Shown piece after piece: positions 1-11,025 of a DNA stretch of 64,000 nt (the first letter of the stretch is position 1; each line of letters starts with the position of its first letter). Under the pieces are notes generated by a model that searched no databases, had not been told where the DNA came from, and worked only from the letters and a program-made list of their open reading frames with translations. This stretch comes from Stenocarpella maydis. Taxonomy: Eukaryota; Ascomycota; Sordariomycetes; Diaporthales; Diaporthaceae. The DNA lies in assembly GCA_002270565.1 (NCBI GenBank), contig NQMI01000096.1:121039-185038 (forward strand), given 5' to 3'. Position numbers and translations under genes: made by a program.

Positions 1-2980
1 ATACCCCCTATTAAAACCAGTGGTTCCTTATTAAGAAGAAGGATAGTAGCTATTAGTTGATTAATAATATCTCTGAGGCCAATTGGATTATGATTAGGAA
101 TGCCTTTATTCCTCTAGCTACTAATAAGTTTGCTAAGGAGTTTATAATATATTAGGTTCTATTGCTCTTAGACTTTTTCTTAGGGTATAACTAGATTAAG
201 CTGGAAGAGAAAAGCTGTAATATTACCACCTTTGCAACTCTAATCGGGCTATTTCGATAGTATAGGCTGCCCATAGGAGCCATGAATTTAGTAGCACAGT
301 TTATAAGATGCATGGTTTGCTTATTTTATAACCTAATTCTAATAGTCTACTGCTTATTTCTTAACGATATTGCAATAAAAGGGCCAGAGTCCACCTATAA
401 TGATTAGGAGCTTAATAACCTTCCTGGGGTATAGAGGTATATTGTAGAGCATATTAAGAACCTTAATGATGTGCTTTTTAATATAGAGCTTGCTAGTAGT
501 GCAATTAATGCTACTAAATCTGAATAATATAAAAAGCAGGCTAATATTATAAGTTATATATATGGGACTCTAGGCCGCTCTCCTATGGATAAGAAGATTA
601 TTAAGATTAAGGAGTGGGAGATCTATAAAAATATTAGCTAGCTCCAATTATTTCTCAGCCTAATCAACTTTTATTAGATCTGGATACCCTTTTACAGAAT
701 TATATTACATCCTCTCTTCAACCTGCTAAAGAAGGGTACTCTATTTGTTTGAACTAAAAGCTGCCAGGAAACTATAAACGCCCTTAAGTTAACAATTACT
801 TTAAAACCCTACCTTATAAATATTAACTATAATGGGGGAGAGATCATCCTTATGATTAATGCAAGCCTGGATGGCTGGGGTGCTTGCCTAATGTAGGTAA
901 AAGATAGGGTTTGTTATCTGGTCTGGTATGAGAGTAGCTTATGGACTGCTGCTGAGAAGCTCTATGATGTAATAAAACGTGAGTGTTAGGCTGTACTCTA
1001 TGCGATTAGATAGCTTCGGTTCTATATATATAGAGTTTATTTTATCCTGGAGACTAACTTAAATGTTCTTGTTTGGCAGCTGAAGGGGTTAGCATTAGAT
1101 GTCCCTGGGGCCTACATTACTTGATGGCTGGCTGTAATCAGGATATACAACTTCATAATTAGGTATGTTAAAGGGGTTAACAATTTGGTTGCTAACTTGC
1201 TCTTAAGAAAACCTCTAGGTCCTTTAGATAAGGTAAATAGATAAATTAAAGGGGATATTAAGGAATGGTATAATGCTTCTCTTAACCCTATAATGGCTCT
1301 AATACCTTCTGATTAAATGCTGTTGCTTAAAGATAGTTATTAGTAGTTAAAGGATTAAGGGATTAAGATTACCCTATTGTAGTATTCTACCTGGTTACCT
1401 CTCTAATTAGTAACAGAAGGCTTTTAAGAAAAAAGCTCTTGCATTTTCCCTTAGGGAAGAAGTGCTTTAACGGGAACCTGAGAAAGACCTCCCTAAAAGG
1501 AGAGTTATAAACAACCCTAATCTAAAAAAAAGATATCAAGAATACTTTCTCCCTTAATTATAAAGGGAGGGATGCTACCTACTACTAGATTAGAGCGATA
1601 TACTAGAAAGGGATTATATAGATATAAAGGTAATTATGATGTCCTGATGTAAAATAAACAAATAAATATAATATAGGTAATACTACCCTAGGGCTTCCGT
1701 TTTTAAAAATTTATATACATTTAGCATTTGCCCTCTAATTAGAGATGTTAATACCTTGTGGAAGGATGTTGCAACCTTATAAGATGGCCTAAGGCAATGG
1801 CTCTTAGGGCTGCCGACTTAAAGAACATTAAGTGATTCTTTATTAATAAGTTCCTACTTAAATGGGGCTTGCCCATATTAGTAGTTGTAGATGGGGGACC
1901 TGAGAACCTTGGAGACTTTACTAAATACCTCAGATACCTCAGGGTGCATTAGATCAGAATATCCGCATATAATCCTAGGGCAAATAGTGTTGTGGAATAT
2001 AGCTACTTTAATATTGCATTAGCCTTAGGAAAGATACTGGATGGGGGTGTGATTGGATGGAAAAAGATTCTTCCTTATGCACTCTTTACTGATAGAATAT
2101 CCTTAAGGCGGTTGTATAAGAAAAGCCTGTTCTACCTGCTTTATGGATTTAACCCAGTATTACCTATTAAAATAGAGATCCCTACCTGGCGGGTTTAAGC
2201 CTGGTTACCTTATATGACCTCTGATTAGGTACTGGAATGTTAATTATGCTTATTGCTAGACCTAAAACAAGATATCCTGCATACCTAGGAGTTAGTTACT
2301 AAGCAAAGAAGAAAGGCAGCGGCCAGAGACACCCATCAGGGATTCTATAGACCCGAGCCTCTTATAAAAGATAACCTTATGCTGGTTGTAGATAAGTAGA
2401 GGAAATCTGATTACTTGTTATTCTGGAAGCTAATATATTAATGGTTTAAGCCTTATATTATTGATGCTATTAAGCCTAATAATGTGTATAAGCTGAGGAC
2501 CCCTGATGGGATCCCTATTGATGGGACCTATCCCCTAATGCGCCTAAAGAAATTTATCTGTGAGAGGGGAATTTGGGAGCTAGAGGTACCTTTTCTTTAG
2601 GAGGACAACCCTCCTGAAAGTTAACAAACTAGGAGGAAGCTATTAGAGGTAGCCGGATATAATGTCTTCCTAAATATGCTAAATAACATACTTCATCTTA
2701 CTACCTCTAATCAGGATAATGATAATTAGTACTAAGATTAGTCTCTTCCTAGCTGGATGGTCCCCTAAGCATAGGTATACTTGGATACAGATAGCTCATA
2801 TGATTCAGACTTATTAGATTTAGCTAATTAGACTTAAAGGATAATACTACATATAGATATTCCGTTTATTAACCCTGATAACCCTAAGCTGAAGGAATAT
2901 GAATTCTAGGATAAGATATAAAAAAAAGTTAAGATATAAAAAAGTTAAGATATAAAAAAGTTAAGATAATATTATATTTT
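1..2980 (+). mobile_element. Ty3/gypsy LTR retrotransposon relic, RIP-degraded, 5' truncated by the window edge
   Basis: Reading the plus strand through stops gives, in order, a reverse transcriptase (about 240-720, with a catalytic-loop-like segment ending NDIAIKGPES near 360-395), an RNase H domain (about 840-1240, start NASLDGWGACL), an integrase core (about 1790-2200, with VVVDGGPENLG near 1880 and a short intact stretch at 1992-2198) and a degraded C-terminal part to about 2900. That domain order is the Ty3/gypsy order. Almost every break is TAG or TAA where the family has Gln, as expected if CpA was mutated to TpA by RIP. No terminal repeats could be paired inside the window. The element is dead; the copy is useful mainly as a record of RIP. 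Confidence 0.85.
2911..2969. repeat. Short A-rich tandem repeat
   Basis: About three and a half copies of a 15-17 bp unit, AAAAAAGTTAAGATAT, follow the degraded end of the gypsy coding region. It may mark the polypurine/3' end of the element or replication slippage in AT-rich sequence. Confidence 0.7.
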
Positions 2981-3129
2981 TAATTAAATAAGTATACTTC
3001 TCTTAGGACTATATGTAAGAAAAAAATTATTGGTTCTTGATTTACTGCTAAAAGAAGTATTAGCAACCTGAAAAACTAAATCTACCCCTGCCTTACCTGA
3101 CCCTTCTGATTACCTTATGACTATGACTA

Positions 3130-3990
3130 GAGATCTGTGGGCTTGTACTTAAACTTCCTGGGTATACATCCGGTAATCTTACCTATAGCATCCATATAAG
3201 TTTCCTTATATCCTATCTTAATAGCTGCCTTAGTGTACTTACCTAGTAAGAGCTCTGAAGGAGGTATGTTTGGAGGCTTATTGATTAGATCAAGATATAC
3301 ATTAGTAATATAGTTATAACTACTCTCAGAAATCTTTAGTATTTTAAAATTATAAAGGTGACCCTTAATATAGTAGATATAATTAGCACAAGCATTATCT
3401 TGAAATCCTTAGAGCGATTAGCACTTAAAGAAAGGGATTATGATAGGGATAATGCCTTAGAGAGTTGTTTAGTTACAGTTAGCCCCTATTCATTACATAT
3501 AATAGTTACATAAGTTTGCATTATAATAATTAAAGAAGGCGATAAGGAGAGCCGGGCCCTAATGAAGGTTATTCCCCTGGCATAGTTAAGATATATACTT
3601 CTCATAAGGGCTATTATTTATATGCTTAATAAAAATATTATTCGGACCTCCTTTAATTAGAGTGCTGAGGTGAGACTATAGGTATTTGCAAGCCTCTGGG
3701 GCTTTTAGGAAGGGAAAGAATAGTTTGAGTAGCTTAGATTTACATATTAAGGAGAGGATTTATAGGATATAAAGACCCTTGCCTCTGCCCTTAAGGTTAT
3801 ATATCTTGATATTCATTATAAAGGCCTTATGAAGCAGTGATTTATAGACCTAGTTTTGTGAAAGGATTGCATTCGGCTGAAAATAAGTGTAGATGCCCTT
3901 TTTATGAATAGAAGGAGGATTGTATATTTTGAAGACCCTAATAATAGGAGGTAATTGCTCCTTACCCTTTCCCTTCTCTTCTTAGCTTAA
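3130..3990 (-). pseudogene. RIP-degraded ORF of unknown family
   Basis: The minus strand reads as one continuous protein of roughly 280 residues if each TAG/TAA is taken as a mutated Gln codon; recognisable stretches include KGIYTYFQPN near the upstream end, APEACKYL in the middle and LINKPPNIPP near the downstream end. I do not recognise the family. It lies head to head with the Ulp1-like ORF that starts about 260 bp away on the plus strand, so the two may belong to one element. The same stop-for-Gln pattern as in the neighbouring retrotransposon shows it was a repeated sequence subject to RIP. The boundaries are approximate. Confidence 0.5.
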
Positions 3991-4249
3991 TTAAGGAGGA
4001 AAAAATATAGTAATAGTAAAGCTTATTTAATTAGAGAGGCTTGATGGTTTAATAATGAGATTAATAATTAATAGTTGATAATGCTATTAAAGGGAAGTTA
4101 AAGAAAAGGATTAGTAGGGGAAAAGCGACTTTAAATATGAAAAGTTAGAGAGGGGAGCTTTTATTAGAAGTATTTAAAGCAGTAAAGATTGCTGCTTAGC
4201 AGAAAAGGGAAGGAAGTTGAGTGATTTACTAGCTTGAGTGATTTACTCA

Positions 4250-6110
4250 TCTTGAGGCTCCCCTTCTAATAAAAGCCTATCTTTCTGCTATAACCTCTAA
4301 CCTAACTACTTCTTCTATAATCACTATACCTCAGCTGATCTCTGATTAGCGCAGTATAACTTGTATCATTAAGACTTAAAAGCTGCTATAATTATTAACC
4401 TCTATCCTTAAAACTCGTTACCTCCCCTCTATTACCTAATTTCTCCTTGCCTTAGTACCCTTTTCCCTAGTCTAACTAATTAGAAAGATATCTTCCTTAA
4501 GCTAGCAAATAATAAAGAAAGGTAAGGGAAAGAAGAAGGGATCCCTATTGATTTAGTTTATAGCTATTAATAGTTTAAAAGGCTAAGTTAGCCTTATAAA
4601 TAATCCTAATGCCCCTGTGCCTACTGTTAAGTACCCAGACCCTTCTAATTAGGTTGGCCTTAAAGTATGACTTTTAGTATTGCCCTTTATTATGAATTTT
4701 GATGATATTAACCCTATATAATAGCTGAGATTTCCCAACCCATATAATATCTGCAATTAAGGAAACTAGGATTATGGAGCTAGTGCAGACCTAATAAAAG
4801 ACCCATTTGAAACCAGAATCCTTAATAATAGGTTGGTACTCTCTTAAGCTTTTAATATATCAGACCTTTTAATATAACCGCCATTCTTTCAGAACTAAAA
4901 ATGAGGGCATAGTAATTATGTACAGCGGGTGGTGGATATATATTTCAAGGGTATTAATTTTTATCCTTAGTTTAGAGATCCCCCTGGGTAGAAGAACCTG
5001 TTTGGCACTCACTATGGTAACTTCCTCATGACCCTTTATAATGCAGAAGGTCTCCTAGCTCAAGAGGCATGCCTGCATACTAATTATATTCTAAGGCTTA
5101 TTAATTAGCAGCTAATTAATTTTAGCAACCTGGTCTTTGTAGTGCTTATAACCTATAATGTTAACAGAGAACCCCCTAGATTATAGAGATACCACTTACT
5201 AAAGGACAGCTAGAGGTTTATTATCTAAGTTATATATACCCTAGGCCATTGGGTATTAAGTATCTTCAATAGGGATACTAAACGACTTAGTATAATTAAT
5301 ACTTATCCTAATTAGAGAACTTATAATAGGATATACCCCTATATAAGGGACTGCATTATATACTTCCTTACCCTTAGGCTACCTAAAGAATTCTTAAAAT
5401 AGGTATGTATGGCGATCTAAGTAAAGGTTATGCTATAGCTGGGATTAACTGCCTATAGACTCCTTATGGCTACCTATATTGCCTTTTTCTTCCGAGAGAA
5501 TTATAGAAAGAATGGCTGGGAGTTCAGAGACTAGATTAAGACTAGGCTGCTTGAATCCGCCCCTCCTAACTTACCCGCTAAGAAAGCCTTAGCTCTTATC
5601 TAGGGTTTTACTATCCAATTAGAAATTAATAAATCCAGGCATCCAATTAGGAGCATCTAGAATACTCTAGTTATCAGCTATAACAAGTATAAGAGGCTTA
5701 TAGTAGGAAAGAATATTATATACTCTTAAGCTGATATCTTAGGGATAAATAAGGGGGAGACTAAGTATTATACTATACCCGGTGTAAGATTAGAATTGGG
5801 ATAAAATCTGCTAGGCTTCCTTATAGCAAGATTTAATAAGGCTGATCTTTTAAGGCCTACTAATGTCCAGACTTCCAGGTTGAGCAAAACTCCTGCTGCC
5901 CTTAATAGCTTGAAGAACTGGCTACCTATCCTGATATCTAAGACACCTGGTGCGATTATAAAGGATCTAATTACAATATCTAGGCTTGGACTTCATAAGG
6001 ACCCATCTAAGATACCTAAGCCTCTGCCTTAGGCAGATAGGGCATGGATATATAGAGAAGATGGTCTTGGGATANGGCTATAAGAAGGGGCCTTCCTGTG
6101 TTGCTTTTAA
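4250..6110 (+). pseudogene. RIP-degraded Ulp1/C48-like cysteine protease ORF, probably transposon-borne
   Basis: One plus-strand frame runs for about 600 codons interrupted almost only by TAG/TAA in Gln positions. Around 5220-5300 it reads TLGHWVLSIF followed by NRDTKRLSII, which matches the His-Trp strand of Ulp1/SENP-type (C48) SUMO proteases. About 150 bp later, near 5450-5480, the expected Asp-Cys-Gly of the nucleophile motif reads Ala-Tyr-Arg before LLMATYI, so the catalytic Cys seems lost, consistent with G-to-A changes. Ulp1-like proteases are carried by several eukaryotic DNA transposons; which one is not clear here because no transposase was recognised. There is one ambiguous base (N) at 6075 near the end. 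Confidence 0.55.
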
Positions 6111-8270
6111 GAAATTTCTAGTCCTAGAAAATCAATCTTTTTATACCCTATGAATTTATATCTATTAGATATATACATATATACTATAAAACTATTTCTT
6201 GTGCCCTCTTTTTCTGCCTCTCCTTTTTGGCACCCTCTATTCCCCTTATAACTCTCCTATTGCGTCAGGGGCTCCTCTTCTTGCCTTCCACGCTCCTCTT
6301 GGGGTAGTTGCTTAATCAGGGCTCTGGCAGAACGTGTGCCTTTTTGTATGTGTGGAGGTTTTGTCCTCTCGCTCTCCCCTCTGGGCCCGTTTTCAGCAAT
6401 ATATCCCACCTAATAATAAGTATAGCAGGTGAGGGGCCCGGAGCATTACTAGGGCAAGAGTAGTATATATGCAGTAATAGTATTGCTTTATATCATCCCT
6501 TATGCTACCTTAATTCTTTATACCTAGCTAACCAATACCTCCTAGGTGCTAGGGATCTGCGCCTACACACAGATAGCGATATAAATACTAGGCTGGAACC
6601 TATTAATTACATCATTAACCCGATGGGTCTCACTAGGAGTATAAAGCGATTCCATCTCAGCTTCCTAATACCATCATATAAAATTCATAATGGGCTCATT
6701 TACTTACTATATAATATATAAGAGTATTACAGCCGCAATAATAGTATGTATAATAGGATTAGAAAGTTAGTTATATAGGAAACTCTTAAATTCCTTTAAG
6801 AAAATAATAAGGGGGTTTATATTTTAACCCCATTATCTTATAATAAAGCTAATCTAATCCTACTTAAGAGCACCTTTTAAGCAGCACATAGTATACCCAA
6901 CTTATTCCCAGGGCTCCTTAATTTTATATAAGCAAAGGTAATAATAGAGGTCATATAGGAAGGTCTATAGGGCCATATACAAATCACTACTATACAAGAG
7001 TGCAGGGAGACCACTGGGGCGATAGATAGGCTTAATCGCAGTGCCTATGCTGCTAGTGTTAGGGTTGCAGCAAGAGGTAATAACTTTAGTAATATCCAGT
7101 CCTGGGTCGGGAGTCTGGGCTGGGCTGCCTTCTCCGCTAAGAAGTAGCGCAAGCTTAGCTCTCTTAGCGCGAAGATACTATTGAATAGCCTCATCTTATA
7201 GCTATTGGTTAAGTTCCTTTTCCTTACATTTAAGTTCCACGCTACTAAGACCCTGGTCTGACGCTACATCTTTAATGCTAGCTCAAAGGGAGGCTATTGC
7301 GTTAGAGGGGTCTTAGGCGGCCTAGGAGAAGGGGATCTGGCTGGCCTCATGCTGGGGGTTATGCCCCTGCCGCTCGAGCGCGGCAGTACCAGTATATAAG
7401 CGCATAGCGCATATATTAGGTGCCATACTAGTACCTTAAACGGTCTACTCCCCAAGAAGGGTGTAATAATTAAACTATCAGGGTATAGGGTTGCAAATAG
7501 AGTGAATGAGTATACGCAATATAGGCTTAGTGTGTGCGGAGTGAGGGAGCAGTATATTTGGGAGCGAGGAGCTACTAATTATTACCCCCCCTCCTTCCTT
7601 CTCCCATCCCCTTCCTTAGCTATCCTTTTATAGACCGACCCGCATCTACACTATACAGTCTCTGCGCGGCCTTACCGCAGTCATAACTAGCCTTTATTTC
7701 GTGCTCTGCCCATTCTGAGGGTTGTTGAGTCGTTCTTCCTCGACGCTTCCTCCGAGCATGCGACCCTGAGTCCTGACACATACCCTGGTAGTTCCTCTAT
7801 CCACTGCTCAGTGTGGTTGCATTTGTGATCCTTGCAATGAGGTCTGTTGGTTCACTCGTTGGCTGTTGACTCGATTTGTGAACCAACACCCATTTTTGAG
7901 TTACATCGGCAATTTGGCTGCACGGCATAGATTCCTAGGCACTCCCATGAACATATTTTCCTAGTGTACACTTAGTTTGAACCAGGGCTTTGTTGCTGCG
8001 CCACATGTCCTCCACACCAACAACCGGTTTCGGCCTACCTTTACCGTAGCCATTTTCCAAAATTAGCAGTCACTTCTTAGAGTATACCCACTTCTCAGCC
8101 TCGAGGTATGACCATAGCCTGGGCAGCGCCAACCTTCACTCAGACCCTCTTCCCCCAGTCTTGAATGTCTCTTAAAGTCTGCCGGGGCACCCTTCAGGAA
8201 CAGTCGTCCAGCATCTGGTCCGCTCGCTCAGTTATCGTGCACCAATTCCCCAGCAGAATTCTTTCCCTGA
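6111..8270. other. AT-rich, RIP-type intergenic sequence grading into normal GC
   Basis: No gene could be supported. A plus-strand stretch at about 6980-7130 is open (includes RLNRSAYAASV) with stops on both sides and may be another mutated transposon ORF. From about 7700 the base composition becomes balanced, marking the edge of the AT-rich island. Confidence 0.6.
7846..7887. repeat. Perfect 10-bp inverted repeat (GTTGGTTCAC / GTGAACCAAC)
   Basis: The arms are 7846-7855 and 7878-7887 with a 22-bp loop. It sits at the border between the AT-rich island and normal sequence. Function unknown; it could be a relic of a small element end or chance. Confidence 0.6.
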
Positions 8271-8274
8271 AATT

Positions 8275-8990
8275 ATGATTACAACAACAGACCTCGGCCT
8301 TTTGGGCACATCCACCGCTCTACTTGGAGTGTTTTCTCATGTGACAATCTTCATTCGCATAGAATGGCGCATGCTTGCACCCCTCTTAATTTGGGTATAT
8401 TCGGCCCTTGCATTTCTACTCATTTTACTTATGAACTCACTAGAGTCAGACCTCAGGACCTGTCTTAAATATCTTCTTTTTCTGATCATATCATACCTCA
8501 CGGGGTTGTTTACTAGCATCACTGTCTACCATCAATATTTCCATCAGCTGCGCACTTTCCTTGGCCATGGAGATAAAGAGAGTCGCATCCGCGACAGCCT
8601 ACATCAAAACCACGAGACCACCATTCGGAATGGACGAGAAGAAAGGGCTGTCACTATTCCATCTATGATAGCTGCACTCAAAGGACCCAAACATTCCTGC
8701 CAAGGCGATGCGGTATGATTTCAGAAGTATGATATCAACTTGGATTATAGAAGGCAGGGTGCCGTGTGTGTCAATGGAGTGCCTCATGCCCATTAATGTG
8801 CTGGTCGCAGGCATGCTTCCCAATTGATTGACGCGCTCGCACCGCCCCCAGAGCGCAAGTCCTCAGACATGGCAAATCAAGGAATTGAAAGCATCCAGCG
8901 GGAATCGCGTCAAACAAAGGACCGGATTTCTGCGATGTACTCATGCGGGCACTTGCCCGGCAGTAGCAGTAGTGCATCTTGTTGGGTCAG
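8275..8990 (+). pseudogene. Decayed 5' end of a fungal cytochrome P450
   Basis: The 147-codon open frame starting at 8275 has two hydrophobic spans followed by GLFTSITVYHQYFHQLRTF, which corresponds to the membrane anchor and the 'YRLFFHRLRKFPGP' hinge of fungal microsomal P450s. The proline-rich hinge is gone. Further on, PSMIAALKGPKHSCQGDAV resembles the P450 segment that precedes the WYD motif, and after a one-base frame change the sequence continues with YDF and, near 8790-8830, a His/Arg-rich segment and QLIDAL. No I-helix, ExxR or heme motif follows. It is therefore read as a 5' fragment broken by frameshifts and deletions. The assignment rests on similarity by eye. Confidence 0.5.
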
Positions 8991-11025
8991 GTCAATGAAC
9001 AGATGGTTTTGAACCAATACAGGCGGGGAGGATGCGGCTTTCTGGGCAGCCCTTTTATAAAAGTCGTGCTTTTTCCGAGAAAAAGGAAAGGAAAGGAAAA
9101 GAAAAAGAAGTTATTGCGTAAATCACACATGCCTTTTAATACCCCGACCCACGTAAAACGTTGATCCGCTTTGGGCCTGTGATGCACAAGCCCAAGTAGG
9201 CTATCCTTGAGCCTCTCTGACTTCTAAATGTGGGGAGGAAACTAGGAACGGAACATGTGGAACCTCTGTACAGGTCAACGTCGACGGGAAGAAGTCGCAG
9301 GCTTGAGCCTAAGTGATGCCAGCTTCTGGCATGCTGAGAATCTTTGGAACACTCGAGAAGAGCACACGGCAATCACTTGATCGAGAACACAAACATGTAC
9401 CGATGACCAAATTTCATTTAACGAATAATATTCACCCGTGGAGCCATACGTAAGTATTTAATGTTACGGCTCAAAGTACCGAGTAAGAACAACCTTGGAA
9501 TGCATCAGTCCGAGCTTACCAGGGGTAGAAACCTGACATTCATATACAGAAGACACCACAGTGTCCGGTTCTCCGTGTTAAAGATATACGAGGACTTCGG
9601 CCATGTTAGATTCGAGATGAAGTGGGCTGGAACGCGAATAGCTAAAGGAATTGTGAAGGAGGCGCAGAGGTTGAGTAAGACAACGGGGGGAGGGGGAGAA
9701 AGAGAATCCGGTCCCAAACCCTGTTGGGGGCGGGAGGAGACATGTGGCTAATGTCACTCCTGTGCACCCATCATTGGGTGAAAACTGCGGCCATAGATGC
9801 GAGAGGTGCAGCCAGCCTACTAGTAGAGCGCTGACCGCGCCTCGGTAGGTCAATCGCCTCCCTGCGGCAGCCGGTTGCTCATCAATTATCTTTCTCAGAG
9901 AGAGCTGGTCCCGTAGTCATGTGTGGGCCACGACCTGGTCTTGATGCTTGCACATTCGTGTGGTAACACAAAAACAAGTGCCCTCTCGCGCGTGATATCC
10001 ATGGTGCTCTGCTGGGAAGTGTTGATTAAGAGCAGAGATATTAACGAGGAGCCCTCAGAGAGACCCATTTATTCCAAAGGGGAAAAAGGTCGATATAAGC
10101 CTGCCTAAACAGATATGTCGTGTGGAAAACAAATATCGTGTTGGTACTAGGGTCCAGTTGCCTCGCAGACGGCCACTCTGACCTGTAATACTCGTATGGA
10201 ATGATAACTAGTGGCACAAGAGCCGATTAGCCACGAACGCATTCCGAGACGGATCTCGCGTGCTGTGTTGGTCGAGCGGGAATGTCGACTAGTGAGGGGC
10301 GCCAGGCAGGTGATGCATTGCTGCTGATGCAGGAAGGAGAAGGAGGCAGTAACCTCAAAGCATGTGGCATGGCCTTGTCTTCCTGATGTTATAGTGCTGC
10401 TGACAAACGGGTGATATCGAGTCCTCTCAACCTTGGAATCCCTTGATATCCAGTAGGTCGGACTAGCTCGTGGACCGGGCCTTTTGCTCCGCAAGAATGG
10501 GCATGGGTGGTGGTGGTCATCATCAGGGGCCTATCCTGGCAGGTGCAGCGGGTCGGAAGCAGCCACCAGGAACCGTGGGGCGGCGGGCAGGCCAGGCCAG
10601 ATCAGGATCTAGCCCACCACCACAAACTCTGGGCGTGATGTCATTACACGGCCCCGTCACCAGATGGTCCAGACGCTGCGCTTCAGACGGCAGCCCTCGC
10701 CAGTCACCTCGTCTGCCCACATCACCATTCCGTGGTTGACATTAATTGCCAGCTGCCCTAGCTCGCGGCACGTCGTCGCTAGCAGCAGTCCGGCCTGGTT
10801 GGCTGACATGACACGGTATTTCTTCACATGTCACGGTAATAACTGTGTCTGTCTGTCCTTTCCCCCCCCCTTTTTGCTATTGACTGGTCTTCCCTGCTTC
10901 ATGTTCCCAATAATTTCTGTCCATCGCTGTCATCTCTGGAACCTGGGGCCGCCCCCCCGCCTGCAAACACTTGCATCATCAGCCTGTAATATTCCGCTCA
11001 CTACACCTCGCATCAGCTGCGCAGC
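8991..11025. other. Intergenic region, no supported gene
   Basis: Several short overlapping open frames exist on both strands but none has a recognisable domain or convincing splice structure. A purine-rich A/G tract lies at 9078-9113. The 300 bp before 11026 is CT-rich (a poly-C run at 10860-10869) and is the likely promoter and 5' UTR of the glycosyltransferase gene. Confidence 0.6.
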
